Source of the DNA: Thermodesulfovibrionales bacterium
GTDB lineage: Bacteria > Nitrospirota > Thermodesulfovibrionia > Thermodesulfovibrionales > CALJEL01
Length of the DNA: 42,199 nucleotides
Direction of reading: 5' to 3'
Assembly (NCBI GenBank): GCA_026417875.1
Contig: JAOACK010000011.1
Span: 1-42,199, forward strand
Below are positions 8,564 through 18,557 of the stretch, piece after piece. How positions within the stretch are numbered: position 1 is the first letter of the stretch; each line of letters starts with the position of its first letter. Under the pieces are notes generated by a model, which saw only the letters and a program-made list of their open reading frames with translations, made no database searches and was not told the origin of the DNA. The translations under genes were made by a program, and so were the position numbers.

Positions 8564-9196
8564 ATGTTTCGAATCGATCTTCATGTCCATTCTAAACTGA
8601 GCGGTGATTCAGATTCTGAGCCTGAGGAGATAATAGAGAGGGCTATTGAGATAGGTCTTGATGGAATAGCCTTCACAGAGCATTATTCTTATGAAGCATC
8701 TGAACCAGTAGAAGTCCTGAAGGGGAAATACAGGGGAGATATATTGATCTTAAGAGGAGTAGAATTTTCCACAAAAGAAGGACACTGCCTTATCTTTGGA
8801 TTCGATACTGATAAACATCTCAAGAAATATACACCGGTTGAAGAGGTGCTCACTATTGTTCAGTCATCAGGCGGGATTATTATCCCATCTCATCCCTTCA
8901 GGGGGGTAAACAGTATCGGGGAAAGGATCAGGAGCCTGAGAGGTCTTTTTGCAATTGAGGGATATAATGGCTATAACATGCATCCCTATAATGTAAAGGC
9001 AGTAGAGATTGCACAGGAGCTGGGTATTCCCTTCACCGGTGGTTCTGATGCCCATGAGCCCCATGAGGTTGGTCAGTGCTATACAGAATTCTTAGAGAGG
9101 GTTACTGAAGAAAACTTTATCACTCTCCTAAAAGCAGGGAGATACACTGGCAGGGATGTAAGAAAGATTAGCAGGATGGAATTTAATTTTTTGTAA
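8564..9196 (+). CDS. PHP-domain phosphoesterase
   Basis: The 210-residue protein is a stand-alone PHP domain, a metal-dependent phosphoesterase fold. Metal-binding motifs are seen in order: DLHVHSKLSGDS at the N-terminus, AFTEHYS near residue 37, RGVEFSTKEGH near 65, PSHPFRG near 107, and GGSDAHEPHEVG near 165. Members act on nucleotides, histidinol phosphate or small phosphate esters; the substrate here is not evident. No signal peptide is visible. The 3' end overlaps the convergent metallophosphoesterase gene by 14 nt. The ATG has no Shine-Dalgarno and follows a -10-like box closely. Confidence 0.85.
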   Translation: MFRIDLHVHSKLSGDSDSEPEEIIERAIEIGLDGIAFTEHYSYEASEPVEVLKGKYRGDILILRGVEFSTKEGHCLIFGFDTDKHLKKYTPVEEVLTIVQSSGGIIIPSHPFRGVNSIGERIRSLRGLFAIEGYNGYNMHPYNVKAVEIAQELGIPFTGGSDAHEPHEVGQCYTEFLERVTEENFITLLKAGRYTGRDVRKISRMEFNFL

Positions 9197-10292
9197 TCTC
9201 TATCACTGTTACCTCTGGTGGTGCAAAGACCCTTACAGGTGGACCCCATGTACCCGAGCCCCTGCTTACATATAGATAGCAACCGTTTATATCACTTAGA
9301 CATCCTGAATCCCTCGGATAATACAATCTGGTTAATATGCTGAAGGGAAATATCTGTCCTTTATGGGTATGCCCTGAGAGCTGGAGATCAAAGAGCCCTC
9401 TTGATGAGTTATTAATAAGAGGCCTGTGTTTGAGAAAAAGTATAAAGCTCTCCGGTTCAAGACTGCCAAGGAGTCTTTCCTCATCCACATCTCTGTAAAG
9501 GCCATATACTTTTCCTGCAGTATCATCCACACCTGCAATACTAAGATTTAATTCAGGAAGATAGACAGCCTCTCCTCTTAAGACTGTAAAACCTGCTTTC
9601 TCAGTGAATGAGAGTGCCTGCTTCAGGCCTGCATAAAATTCATGATTACCGGTAATAGCATACTTACCGTAGGGAGGGTTTATCTCCCTAAAATGCTCAC
9701 TAATACCATCAAGCCTGTCTATCTGGCCGTCCACAAGATCACCGGTTGAGACCAGGATATCAGGCTCTGCCTCTTTTATCTTGTTGATTATCCTCTTCAG
9801 CCTTTCATCCTTCACGATCAGGCCAATATGGACATCAGATATCTGGACAATCCTTAAAGGCCTTTTTATCTTACTGCTCTTAATCTCTATTCTTTCGGTC
9901 CTGATATTTAAGGCATCAATATAACCGTATATGGTGAGTGAAAGGGAAAGAAAGAGAGAAAGGTAGAAGGCTAAGGGTCTGAAGCTTGAAATTGAAGGGA
10001 TAATCCTTTTTAAGATGAAAATAAAAGTATCAGAGGCAATGGAGAAAAAAGTAAAAAGGAATAAAAGGGCCATCCAGAGATAACCGATCCATGCCATAGA
10101 AATGGCAAATCCCTCAAGACCCTGTCTTTCAGAAAGCCTTATTATCAGAGGAGCAAAGGTCATGATGAGCATGAATAGAGCCAGTAGTACCGAGGGACCT
10201 GTGCTTAGAGAAAGATTATTTCTAACTTTAAGAAAGGCATAAAGATGCATGCTTCCGTATAGAGAGAAAAAGAAGATGAAGAAGAGGATCAT
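9183..10292 (-). CDS. Membrane-anchored metallophosphoesterase (YkuE/YaeI-like)
   Basis: The 369-residue protein has four or five membrane helices in its first 140 residues, then a calcineurin-like phosphoesterase domain with the standard motifs QISDVHIGL, STGDLVDGQID, ITGNHEFYAG and LQLSGHTHKGQIFP. Related YkuE/YaeI enzymes act at the membrane, some on lipid pyrophosphates such as UDP-diacylglucosamine; whether this one does is unknown. The ATG overlaps the selA stop (ATGA), so it is co-translated with selA. That pairing is a matter of position only; no functional link to selenium is apparent. Confidence 0.85.
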   Translation of the reverse strand: MILFFIFFFSLYGSMHLYAFLKVRNNLSLSTGPSVLLALFMLIMTFAPLIIRLSERQGLEGFAISMAWIGYLWMALLFLFTFFSIASDTFIFILKRIIPSISSFRPLAFYLSLFLSLSLTIYGYIDALNIRTERIEIKSSKIKRPLRIVQISDVHIGLIVKDERLKRIINKIKEAEPDILVSTGDLVDGQIDRLDGISEHFREINPPYGKYAITGNHEFYAGLKQALSFTEKAGFTVLRGEAVYLPELNLSIAGVDDTAGKVYGLYRDVDEERLLGSLEPESFILFLKHRPLINNSSRGLFDLQLSGHTHKGQIFPFSILTRLYYPRDSGCLSDINGCYLYVSRGSGTWGPPVRVFAPPEVTVIEITKN

Positions 10293-11746
10293 GAGAAAAT
10301 CCCGCCCATGATTTTTGTAACAGAGTCTATTTCATGTTCCTGAATGGTCCTTGCATCAAGAAAGAGCCTGTTATCCTTTATCCGTGCTATTAGAGGTGGA
10401 TCAGAGTTTCTCAATCTCTCCTCAAGGAGATTGCAGGATACTTTGAGGGGTTTTACACTGACTCCCCATGTCTTCAGTTCAACCTCAGGAAGGCTACCAC
10501 CACCTGCTCTCGAGTAATCCTCTTCAAGAAATAAAAGGGCATTAATATTCTTTAGAATATCTTCAGAAATGGACTCTGATTCTTCCGGTCTCTTTAATCT
10601 TTTGAATCCATCAATCCTCTGAAGTTTCTTTATCAATGCCTCTGCCCTTTTCCTGATACTTTCAGGCTTCTCAAGGAGCATCCTGAGTGTGGGAATATTC
10701 TCAATTGCCCTTTCCTCATCAAGGTATTCATAAAGAGTTGCCTCAAGGGCTGCAATGGTAAACTTATCAACCCTTACCACCCTTGCAAGGGGTGATTTCC
10801 TTATCCTTTCAATTAATTCCCTTTTCCCCAGTATTACACCTGCCTGAGGTCCTCCAAGAAGCTTATCACCACTGAATGTAACTATATCCACACCTGTTTT
10901 TAATATCTCCTGAACAGAGGGTTCTTCAGGTATGCCGTATTTTCTGAGGTCTATAAGACAGCCGCTTCCAAGATCAAATACAACAGGTATCCCCCTTGAC
11001 CTGCCAAGCTCTAAAAGCTCTGAAGCAGAGACCTCCTGAACAAATCCTGATATCTTAAAATTTGACCTGTGAACCTTCATTATGAGGGCTGTGTTTTCAT
11101 TTATTGCCCTTTCATAATCGTATAGATGGGTCTTATTTGTTGTACCAACCTCTCTTAATACTGCACCACTCATTCTCATAACATCTGGCATCCTGAAGGA
11201 ACCACCTATTTCTACAAGCTCTCCCCTTGAGACTATAACCTCCCTGCCTGATGCAAGGCTATTGAGGGTTATAAATACTGCTGCAGCATTATTATTAACA
11301 ACAAAGACATCCTCTGCTCCTGTTACCTCTTTGAGAAGTCTTACCAGATGAACATATCTCTTGCCCCTTTTTCCTTCTATAAGGTCATATTCAAGATTTG
11401 AATAGGACCTGGCAATCTGGATAAGATTCATCGTGGCCTTTGCTGAAAGAACAGACCTGCCCAGATTTGTATGTATCACAACACCTGTTGCATTTATAAG
11501 TGGCCTGAGACTTAACTCCGAGGCCCTTTCAAGCCCCCTTTCTATAAGGAATATGAGGTAACTCCTCAGGGATTCTCTTTCCTTGAAAAGACCCTTTCTG
11601 ATCTCTTCTCTCAGAAAGGACAGGCTTTCTCTTATAACATTTACAACTATCGTCCGAGGATATTCTGAAAGCCATCTTACAGCCTCCTCTGATTTAAGAA
11701 GGCTATCAACCGAAGGAATATCTCTAAGAAGGACTTCAGCGTTCAT
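10289..11746 (-). CDS. selA: L-seryl-tRNA(Sec) selenium transferase SelA
   Basis: SelA is the PLP-dependent enzyme that converts Ser-tRNA(Sec) to Sec-tRNA(Sec) with selenophosphate. The 485-residue product has the family's N-terminal region, INATGVVIHTNLGRS (about 85-97), NNNAAAV (151-157), and the PLP lysine K295 in TFSGDKLLGGPQAG, the same residue number as in E. coli. Length is typical. It has no Shine-Dalgarno, and a TAAAAT box (11761-11756) ends 9 nt before the ATG. selB lies 7.7 kb upstream on the same strand, separated by a plus-strand efflux module. selD and selC are not in this window. Confidence 0.97.
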   Translation of the reverse strand: MNAEVLLRDIPSVDSLLKSEEAVRWLSEYPRTIVVNVIRESLSFLREEIRKGLFKERESLRSYLIFLIERGLERASELSLRPLINATGVVIHTNLGRSVLSAKATMNLIQIARSYSNLEYDLIEGKRGKRYVHLVRLLKEVTGAEDVFVVNNNAAAVFITLNSLASGREVIVSRGELVEIGGSFRMPDVMRMSGAVLREVGTTNKTHLYDYERAINENTALIMKVHRSNFKISGFVQEVSASELLELGRSRGIPVVFDLGSGCLIDLRKYGIPEEPSVQEILKTGVDIVTFSGDKLLGGPQAGVILGKRELIERIRKSPLARVVRVDKFTIAALEATLYEYLDEERAIENIPTLRMLLEKPESIRKRAEALIKKLQRIDGFKRLKRPEESESISEDILKNINALLFLEEDYSRAGGGSLPEVELKTWGVSVKPLKVSCNLLEERLRNSDPPLIARIKDNRLFLDARTIQEHEIDSVTKIMGGIFS

Positions 11747-12393
11747 AAGTTTTTAATTTTAACATTTTTTTATTGATGATTTTTTATGCCATATTCTTAC
11801 TTGGCATTTATTATAAAAATACAGGCCTTGCCTGTTTACAACTCAGTAGGGGATTATAAAAGGCAAAGACCTATGAACTCGCTTTTTTTAAAATTTACAG
11901 ATAAATCCTAAAAACCATTTTCGGTGGACCGGTACTATCGGATTAGATAAACCTACATGATTCACACAATACAAACAATCTATCCTGCACTGGATAATTA
12001 TACACTTAATATAAGATGAATATTCCTCCTATGCTGAAGATTTAATGCAATAATAAAATTCTTACTTAAGCTGGTTAAATCCTTATAGTGATATAGAATA
12101 TGAATAACTGTCTAATTTATTTAAGAATCAATACACACTATAAAAATTGATTTGGCCATATCCATGCCAGCACAATATTCAATGGAAGATTTACAGGTGT
12201 GAGACAAATATAAGTCTCCATTTTAATAGAAAACTTTCAAGGCTCTTCCAGACATTTTAAAGCTCTGCCAGTATACCTTGTTTTTCACAAGCTACCTGCA
12301 TACTTATCTACCATGGCTATGTAATTAAGCAATCTTAGTCTAATTTTTAATTTTTTCTTGACTTTTAATATAAACATATGTAAATATATTTAT
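11747..12393. other. AT-rich intergenic region with decayed coding traces
   Basis: About 650 nt with no convincing gene. Close to selA is its -10-like box. A short hairpin ACAGGC-CTT-GCCTGT lies at 11821-11835. On the minus strand, around 12120-12190, a short frame reads EYCAGMDMAKSIFIVCID before a stop; this resembles the N-terminal GIDvsK motif of IS110-type transposases and could be a remnant, but the match is short. The arsR promoter is at the right end. The region marks one edge of the plus-strand efflux module lying between selB and selA. Confidence 0.35.
12358..12392 (+). promoter_or_regulatory. arsR promoter with palindrome over the -10 box
   Basis: TTGACT (12358-12363), a 17-nt spacer and TAAATA (12381-12386) form the promoter. 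The -10 box is the left half of a perfect palindrome TAAATATATTTA (12381-12392) inside a longer imperfect A/T-rich dyad. This is a likely operator for the ArsR-type repressor, which would autoregulate the operon. The ATG at 12394 is 7 nt past the -10, with no Shine-Dalgarno, so a leaderless mRNA is predicted. Confidence 0.65.
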
Positions 12394-12783
12394 ATGAAGC
12401 AGATCATAAAACTCATGAAACTCTTTTCAGACCCTCTTAGATTGAGGATATTTATGCTCTTAACTGAAAGAGAACTGTGTGTCTGTCAGTTGATGGCAAT
12501 AGTTGGGGCATCACAGCCCCTTGTCTCAAGAAACCTGGGATTATTGAGAGAAGCTGGACTTTTATCCACCAGGAGGGATGGAAAATTACTCTTTTACAGG
12601 ATTTCAGAAGATCTTTCACAGGAGCAGAAAAAATTTATTAATAACTTAAAAGAGCTCCTTAAAAATGATCCACAGATAAGGACTGACAGACTGAGGATTG
12701 TAGAATGTGAAGAATTCCAGAAAAGGACAGGCAGATGTGATATGAATATATTAAAAAGATTCATGCAGGAGGTGCACGGATGA
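12394..12783 (+). CDS. ArsR/SmtB-family metal(loid)-responsive repressor
   Basis: This 129-residue winged-helix protein has the ArsR core (MKLFSDPLRLRIFMLLTERELCVCQL, then a recognition helix in SQPLVSRNLGLLREAGLL). C29 and C31 in ELCVCQL are the typical thiol pair that binds arsenite or a soft metal. More cysteines follow near the C-terminus (VECEEF and GRCDM). Soft-metal sensing is therefore likely; which ion is inferred, not seen. The ATG at 12394 is chosen over the open frame from 12358, because that stretch contains the promoter. The gene overlaps the TolC-like gene by ATGA and heads the efflux operon. Confidence 0.88.
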   Translation: MKQIIKLMKLFSDPLRLRIFMLLTERELCVCQLMAIVGASQPLVSRNLGLLREAGLLSTRRDGKLLFYRISEDLSQEQKKFINNLKELLKNDPQIRTDRLRIVECEEFQKRTGRCDMNILKRFMQEVHG

Positions 12784-14144
12784 TGAGAGTTGGGACTTAT
12801 AAGAATAAATTTATTATTTATGTATTTTTTACAATAACTGTTATATTTTCTCCAGAATACCTCAATGCTGAGAAAGCCTACACCCTGAAAGAGGCTATTG
12901 AAATTGCTATTAAGGAAAATCACCATTTAAGGGCAGCAGGTATGAATCTGAGGGCTACTGAAGAGGATATATCAATTGCAAGAAGTTATCTCCTTCCACA
13001 GCTAAGGATAGAAGAGCGCTTCATGAGAACAGATAATCCAGCCTATGTCTTCTCAACAAAGATAAATCAGGAAAGATTCACCCCTAAGGATCTCATGGGT
13101 GCACCGGGGACATTCAATAATCCAGAGCCAATAAGCAATTTTCAGACTGTTCTGAGTGTGGAGATGCCCATTTATGTTAGAAGGGCATGGATAGGTCTTG
13201 AGATATCAAAAAGAGAGTACCAGACAGCGAGCAAAGAATTTGAGAGAAAAAAGGAGGAGATAGTCTTTGAGGTCATCAGAGCCTATCTCGGAGTTCGGAC
13301 AGCAAAGGAATATGTGAATGTGGCTAAACTGGGTCTTGAAAATGCAGAAGAACATCTCAGGATTGCGAAGAAAAGGGCAGAGGCAGGGCTGGGGCTTCAG
13401 TCAGATGTTTTAAGGGCAGAGGTTGGAGTTGCCGATGCAAAAGCAAGACTCATTTCAGCAGAAAAGAATCTCATGATTGCAAAACGGGCACTGGGCTTAC
13501 TCATGGGTCTTGATGAATCTGTCGATATTACAGATGGGATAGATTTTGAGCATGAACTCCTTGAAGAGTCCTACTATGTTGAGAGGGCGCTTCAGGGCAA
13601 AGAGATAAAGGCAATGGAATTAAGGTATGAAAATGCAAAGAGAATGGTGAGTCTGGAAAGGTCTGATTACATTCCCCAGATTGGTATAGGTGCGCAGTAT
13701 GAGCTCGATGACCCAAATACACCCTTTGGTTCAGAAGGAAAGAGCTGGCAGGTAATGGCATTTCTGAGGTGGGACATATTCAGTGGTTGGAGGACAAGGG
13801 CAGCTACAAAAAAGGCTGAGTATAAATTAAAGGAGGCCGGTGAATACCTTGATGGATTAAAGAAATCAGTGAAGTTCAGGGTTCACGAAACATACAGCTC
13901 TGTACTCGAGGCAAGGGCAAATCTGGAACTTGCCCGTTCTGCACTTGAGGCTGCTCAGGAAGGCAGGAGACTTATAAAAATAAGATATGAAAACAACCTT
14001 GCAAGGATAGTTGACCTTCTTGACAGCCAGACAGCCCTTGATAATGCCAGAGCCCAGCTGGTTCATAAAGAAGGTTCCTATTATGAGGCAATAGCAAGAC
14101 TTTTATTTGTTAGTAACATGATGGATGAGTTTATAAAGAACTAA
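12780..14144 (+). CDS. TolC-like outer-membrane efflux protein
   Basis: The 454-residue protein is an outer-membrane factor that forms the exit duct of a tripartite pump. It has an N-terminal signal (IIYVFFTITVIFSPEYLNA), then the OEP repeat structure: YTLKEAIEIAIKENH near 35, a long helical region with AEEHLRIAKKRAEAGLGLQSDVLRAE, and a second repeat ending RYENNLARIVDLLDSQTALDNARA. Two OEP domains of normal length are present. ATGA overlap with arsR places it in the regulated operon, 10 nt before the membrane fusion protein gene. Confidence 0.9.
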   Translation: MMRVGTYKNKFIIYVFFTITVIFSPEYLNAEKAYTLKEAIEIAIKENHHLRAAGMNLRATEEDISIARSYLLPQLRIEERFMRTDNPAYVFSTKINQERFTPKDLMGAPGTFNNPEPISNFQTVLSVEMPIYVRRAWIGLEISKREYQTASKEFERKKEEIVFEVIRAYLGVRTAKEYVNVAKLGLENAEEHLRIAKKRAEAGLGLQSDVLRAEVGVADAKARLISAEKNLMIAKRALGLLMGLDESVDITDGIDFEHELLEESYYVERALQGKEIKAMELRYENAKRMVSLERSDYIPQIGIGAQYELDDPNTPFGSEGKSWQVMAFLRWDIFSGWRTRAATKKAEYKLKEAGEYLDGLKKSVKFRVHETYSSVLEARANLELARSALEAAQEGRRLIKIRYENNLARIVDLLDSQTALDNARAQLVHKEGSYYEAIARLLFVSNMMDEFIKN

Positions 14145-14154
14145 GGAGGCAGAT

Positions 14155-15267
14155 ATGAAGAAGATATTAACTATACTTCTAACCTTAACCTCGGCACTTA
14201 TCCTCATATCCTGTACCAAAAAGGATGAAGGAAAGCATTACAGACCTTTAGAGATAACAGGCATAGAGGTTAAAGAGGTAAAACCTCAGGAAATTGATGA
14301 AATCTATGATGTTTCAGGTACAGTGAGACCAAGGACCTCAACAACTATATCATCAAGAATAATGGGTGAGGTAACTGGCGTATATGCAATTGAGGGAGAA
14401 AGAGTAAGGCAGGGACAGTTGCTCCTCACTATAGATGACAGGGACTACAGTGAAAGGCTTGCTCAGGCAGAAGAGGCCTACCAGGAGGCACTAAAGGCCC
14501 TTGAAAGCGCAAGGCAGAACAAAAGACTTGCTGATATCACCTACGAAAGATATAAAAAACTCTACGATGAAAAGGCACTGACCCAGCAGGAGCTTGACCA
14601 GATTGAGACCCAGAAAGAGATCGCAACTCTTGAACTCCAGAGAATTGAGGCAATGGTGAGAAGGGCAAAGGCAGGTCTTGAAGAGGCAAGACTCATTTAT
14701 GGATATACAAAGGTTGTATCACCAATAAATGGTATAGTGACAGAGAAAAAAGTAGAACTTGGCAATATGGTAATGCCTGGCACACCTCTCTTCACTCTTG
14801 AGGACAGTGAAAATTACAGGTTAGAGGTATATCTTGATGAAAGATTCACAGGGAAGGTAAAAAAGGGAATGAAGGTTCCTGTTTATATAGAAGCGAGAGC
14901 AGAAGCCCTGGAAGGCAGGGTATCAGAGATCATCCCAGCTGTTGACCCATTAACAAGAAGCTTCCTTGTAAAGATAGACCTGAGCAGAAAGGACCTTAAA
15001 TCAGGTCTTTATGGAAGGGCAAGATTTTTAACAGGCAAAAAAACAGGCATACTGGTTCCAGAAAATGCGATTGTTAAGAGGGGTCAGCTCACAGGTGTAT
15101 ATGTTGTTGATAGCAGTGGAGTGATTTCCTACAGAATTGTCAGAACAGGTCCATCCTATCCTGAAAAGAGGATGGTAGAGGTTCTTTCAGGTCTTAATCC
15201 GGGTGAAAGAATTATAACTGTTGGTGTAGACAGGGCCATAGAAGGCGGAATCTATAAAAAAAGCTAA
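14155..15267 (+). CDS. RND efflux periplasmic adaptor (membrane fusion lipoprotein)
   Basis: This 370-residue adaptor links the RND pump to the TolC-like duct. It has a lipoprotein signal with Cys at residue 20 (LILISCTKK), a split lipoyl domain (ISSRIMGEVTGVYAIEGERVRQGQ and later YGYTKVVSPINGIVTEKKV), a coiled-coil hairpin in between (about residues 100-175), and a beta-barrel region (EVYLDERFTGKVKKGM). AAGGAGG precedes the ATG. It sits between tolC-like and RND pump genes with short gaps. Substrate is not predictable from this subunit. Confidence 0.92.
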   Translation: MKKILTILLTLTSALILISCTKKDEGKHYRPLEITGIEVKEVKPQEIDEIYDVSGTVRPRTSTTISSRIMGEVTGVYAIEGERVRQGQLLLTIDDRDYSERLAQAEEAYQEALKALESARQNKRLADITYERYKKLYDEKALTQQELDQIETQKEIATLELQRIEAMVRRAKAGLEEARLIYGYTKVVSPINGIVTEKKVELGNMVMPGTPLFTLEDSENYRLEVYLDERFTGKVKKGMKVPVYIEARAEALEGRVSEIIPAVDPLTRSFLVKIDLSRKDLKSGLYGRARFLTGKKTGILVPENAIVKRGQLTGVYVVDSSGVISYRIVRTGPSYPEKRMVEVLSGLNPGERIITVGVDRAIEGGIYKKS

Positions 15268-15285
15268 AAAAGTTGGAGGAACTTC

Positions 15286-16914
15286 ATGGAGAGCATAGGA
15301 ATATCAGGCTCGATAGCAAAGGCCTTTATAAAATCCAGACTCACACCTATTCTGGTTATAGCATCACTCCTTGCCGGAGTCTTTGCATTAATTGTAACTC
15401 CCAGGGAGGAGGAACCCCAGATAGTTGTTCCTATGATAGATATATTTGTGACATACCCCGGAGCCTCAGCAAAAGAGGTGGAGGATAGGGTTACAAGACC
15501 CATGGAGAAGTTCCTCTATGAAATAGAGGGTGTGGAGTATGTTTATTCAATTGCCAGACCGGGTATGAATCTCACAATAGTAAGGTTCTATGTAGGTCAC
15601 GATATGGAAGAGGCAATAGTAAAGGTATATAACAAGCTCATGTCCCATTATGATCTCATACCTCCTGGTGTCTCCCAGCCACTTGTGAAACCAAAGTCCA
15701 TTGATGATGTACCCATTCTTGCCTATACCCTATGGTCAGACAGATACAGCTCCTATGAATTGAGGCGCATTGCCCAGGAACTCTGCACAGAGATAAAAAA
15801 GGATCAGGATGTATCTGAAACCCACGTAATAGGAGGACAGAAGAGACAGATAAGGGTAATACTCAGTCCTTCAAGACTGAGGGCATACAATCTCTCGGCA
15901 GTGCAGATAATGCAGATGATCCAGACATCCAATGTGGTGATCCCATCAGGTTCACTGCAGGCAGAAAACAGGGAAATACTTGTAGAGACAGGTGGCTTCC
16001 TCAGAACTGCCGATGAAATAGGAAATGTGGTAGTTGGCACATTCAATGGACGACCTGTTTACCTCAGAAATGTGGCAGAAATCATTGATGGACCCGCTGA
16101 GCCTGAGACTTATGTCTTTACAGGATTCGGTCCTGGTATCAATAAAAAGGCTGAGGGACTGGCATTAAGACCCGAAGATTCTCACAAACTTTATGAATCA
16201 GTAACCATTGCTATAGCAAAAAAGAAAGGAACAAATGCAACGATTATTGCAAAGAGAATAGAGAAGAAGATCGAAGATCTCAGAGGAAAGCTCATACCAC
16301 TTGATGTGAAGATTCTCGAAACAAGGAATTACGGAGAGACAGCAAAGGAAAAATCTGATGAACTCCTTAAACACATACTCATAGCCACCTTCTCTGTAGT
16401 CCTTTTAATAGCTATCACCCTGGGCTGGCGGGAAGCAGTAGTTGTTGCAGTTGCTGTTCCTGTCACCCTTGCCCTGACACTGCTCATCAATTATCTTTAC
16501 GGATACACCCTGAACAGGGTCACACTCTTTGCGCTTATATTTTCCATAGGAATCCTTGTTGATGATGCCATAGTGGTTGTTGAGAACATCCACAGGCATT
16601 TTAAAATCCACAGGATAAGTCCACTCACAGCAGTCCTTGCGGTTGATGAGGTTGGTAACCCAACCATACTCGCTACATTCACTGTTATAGCAGCCCTTTT
16701 ACCCATGGCCTTTGTATCAGGTCTTATGGGTCCGTATATGAGACCAATACCTGTTGGTGCATCAGCAGCCATGCTCTTTTCACTGCTTGTTGCCTTTATC
16801 GTGAGCCCATGGATGAGCTACATTGTTCTGAAAAATGTGAGGACTGAGACAGACATGAAAAAGAGGGAGAAAAACTTCTGGGCATATACAGAAGGATCCT
16901 CGGCCCTCTTATAG
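15286..16914 (+). CDS. RND efflux transporter, N-terminal half (ends at a frameshift)
   Basis: The frame encodes the first 530 or so residues of an AcrB-type inner-membrane pump: the first transmembrane helix ([17 protein letters not shown]), the porter domain ([29 protein letters not shown]), and helices 2-6 with [21 protein letters not shown], whose Asp pair is part of the proton relay. The last 15 codons (after MKKREK) are out of family and end at TAG. The true continuation is in the -1 frame. GGAGG stands before the ATG. Treated with the next entry, the pump would be about 1085 residues, close to the usual 1000-1050. Confidence 0.85.
   Translation: MESIGISGSIAKAFIKSRLTPILVIASLLAGVFALIVTPREEEPQIVVPMIDIFVTYPGASAKEVEDRVTRPMEKFLYEIEGVEYVYSIARPGMNLTIVRFYVGHDMEEAIVKVYNKLMSHYDLIPPGVSQPLVKPKSIDDVPILAYTLWSDRYSSYELRRIAQELCTEIKKDQDVSETHVIGGQKRQIRVILSPSRLRAYNLSAVQIMQMIQTSNVVIPSGSLQAENREILVETGGFLRTADEIGNVVVGTFNGRPVYLRNVAEIIDGPAEPETYVFTGFGPGINKKAEGLALRPEDSHKLYESVTIAIAKKKGTNATIIAKRIEKKIEDLRGKLIPLDVKILETRNYGETAKEKSDELLKHILIATFSVVLLIAITLGWREAVVVAVAVPVTLALTLLINYLYGYTLNRVTLFALIFSIGILVDDAIVVVENIHRHFKIHRISPLTAVLAVDEVGNPTILATFTVIAALLPMAFVSGLMGPYMRPIPVGASAAMLFSLLVAFIVSPWMSYIVLKNVRTETDMKKREKNFWAYTEGSSALL
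16858..16875 (+). other. Frameshift site in the RND pump gene
   Basis: Reading switches from frame 1 to the -1 frame within a stretch holding two A5 runs (16858-16862 and 16870-16874). Adding a single A in the second run gives an uninterrupted protein through [16 protein letters not shown]. This is either a real one-base deletion, a sequencing or assembly error in a homopolymer, or a -1 recoding site. The runs are shorter than the A6G of classical bacterial slippery sites. Confidence 0.8.
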
Positions 16915-16949
16915 ATAACTCAAAGAAGAGATACCTTGCCCTTGGAGGC

Positions 16950-18542
16950 GTGCTTGCACTCCTTGCTGCAGCACTTATGTTACTGCCTCTTAAAAAGGTT
17001 ACTGTAAAAATGCTTCCTTTTGATAACAAGAGCGAACTCCAGGTCATAATTGACATGCCGGAGGGAACAACCCTTGAGGAGACCACAAGGGTTGCGATGG
17101 AGCTTGGAAATTATATAAAAACTGTACCAGAGGTTACAGACTATCAGATATATGCCGGCACCTCTGCACCCTTTAATTTCAATGGCCTTGTAAGACATTA
17201 TTATCTTAGGACAGGACCGAATGTAGCTGACATACAGGTAAATTTTGTCTCAAAAGCAGAAAGGTCAAGACAGAGCCATGATATTGCAAAAGCCATAAGA
17301 GAACCACTAAATGAGATAGCAAAAAAATACGGTGCAAGGATAAAGATTGCAGAGATTCCACCCGGACCACCAGTTCTGAGCACACTGGTCACAGAGGTCT
17401 ACGGTCCTGACCATAAAAGACAGATAGAGATAGCAAAAGAGATCATGAATATCTATGAAAAGACAGAAGGGGTTGTTGATACAGACTGGTATGTGGAGGA
17501 TGACCAGGAAAAGATTGTCTTTGATGTAGATAAAGAAAAGGCTGCCTACCATGGTGTGAGCACCGATACCGTTGCCAAGAGTCTCAGGATTGCCCTTGGT
17601 GGTATGCCTGCAGGTCTTGCCCATGTAGTGGATGAAAAAGAACCCGTGGAGATATTCCTGAGGCTTCCTCTTGAAGAAAGAGCAAGGATAGAGGCCCTCA
17701 GGGCAATGACTGTCCCTACACTGAAGGGAAACATACCCCTAAGTGAACTGGTCAAGATCAAAAGGACAGCTGAGGATAAAGCCATATACCACAAGAACCT
17801 TCAAAGGGTTGTCTATGTAACAGGTGATGTGGCAGGAAAGGAAGAGAGCCCAGTTTATGCAATATTGAAGATGAAAAAGGCCATAGCAGAGCTTAAGATT
17901 CCTGAAGGTTACACAATAAAGCAATATTATACGAAACAGCCCTATCTAGAAGATAAGTATTCAATAAAATGGGATGGTGAATGGCATATAACCTATGAGG
18001 TCTTCAGAGACCTGGGCATTGCCTTTGGAGCAGTGCTAATTCTTATATACATACTGGTTGTTGCCTGGTTCAAGCACTTTGTTACACCACTCATAATAAT
18101 GGCACCTATTCCACTCACACTTGTTGGAATAATGCCAGGTCACTGGCTTTTCGGTGCCTTCTTTACAGCAACATCAATGATAGGCTTCATTGCCCTTGCA
18201 GGCATAATAGTGCGAAATTCCATACTCCTTGTAGACTTCATCCAGATGGAATGGCGTGAATGTGGAAGTCTTAAAGATGCCCTTATAAAGGCAGGCGCTG
18301 TCAGGTTCAGACCCATTGCACTGACAGCAGCAGCTGTTGTGGTGGGATCCTTTGTGATGATCTTCGATCCCATATTCCAGGGCCTTGCGATAGCCATGAT
18401 GTTCGGTGCAGTGGCCTCAACTGCACTGACCCTTATTGCGGTTCCTCTTCTTTACTATGAATACTTCAAGACAAGGATATGCCCTATAAAGGCAGAAGAA
18501 CTTGAGGCAACTGAACCAAGAGATGAAATGACAGAAATCTAA
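16950..18542 (+). CDS. RND efflux transporter, C-terminal half (out of frame with N-terminal half)
   Basis: This frame carries the second half of the pump: helix 7 ([16 protein letters not shown]), the second porter repeat ([21 protein letters not shown]), and helices 8-12 with [17 protein letters not shown] and the helix 10-like [15 protein letters not shown]. The family sequence is already readable in this frame from about 16872, upstream of the GTG at 16950, and no properly spaced Shine-Dalgarno exists, so this is not a separate gene start. Both halves are otherwise intact, with no extra stops, which suggests a recent or artefactual lesion. It ends 15 nt before the DUF2892 gene. Confidence 0.85.
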   Translation: MLALLAAALMLLPLKKVTVKMLPFDNKSELQVIIDMPEGTTLEETTRVAMELGNYIKTVPEVTDYQIYAGTSAPFNFNGLVRHYYLRTGPNVADIQVNFVSKAERSRQSHDIAKAIREPLNEIAKKYGARIKIAEIPPGPPVLSTLVTEVYGPDHKRQIEIAKEIMNIYEKTEGVVDTDWYVEDDQEKIVFDVDKEKAAYHGVSTDTVAKSLRIALGGMPAGLAHVVDEKEPVEIFLRLPLEERARIEALRAMTVPTLKGNIPLSELVKIKRTAEDKAIYHKNLQRVVYVTGDVAGKEESPVYAILKMKKAIAELKIPEGYTIKQYYTKQPYLEDKYSIKWDGEWHITYEVFRDLGIAFGAVLILIYILVVAWFKHFVTPLIIMAPIPLTLVGIMPGHWLFGAFFTATSMIGFIALAGIIVRNSILLVDFIQMEWRECGSLKDALIKAGAVRFRPIALTAAAVVVGSFVMIFDPIFQGLAIAMMFGAVASTALTLIAVPLLYYEYFKTRICPIKAEELEATEPRDEMTEI

Positions 18543-18557
18543 AAAGGAGGTATTGAG

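Noticed and set aside
12358-12393. N-terminal extension of ArsR from a codon at 12358
   Set aside because: The stretch contains the -35, -10 and palindrome; the family sequence begins at the ATG at 12394.
16858-16875. Programmed -1 frameshift in the RND gene as the favoured explanation
   Set aside because: Neither G-AAA-AAG nor G-AAA-AAC is a full slippery heptamer (first base differs), and no clear stimulatory hairpin was noted. A one-base loss is simpler.
16497-18397. Several long antisense frames over the RND gene
   Set aside because: They lack ribosome sites and protein-like composition and are shadows of the strongly coding plus strand.
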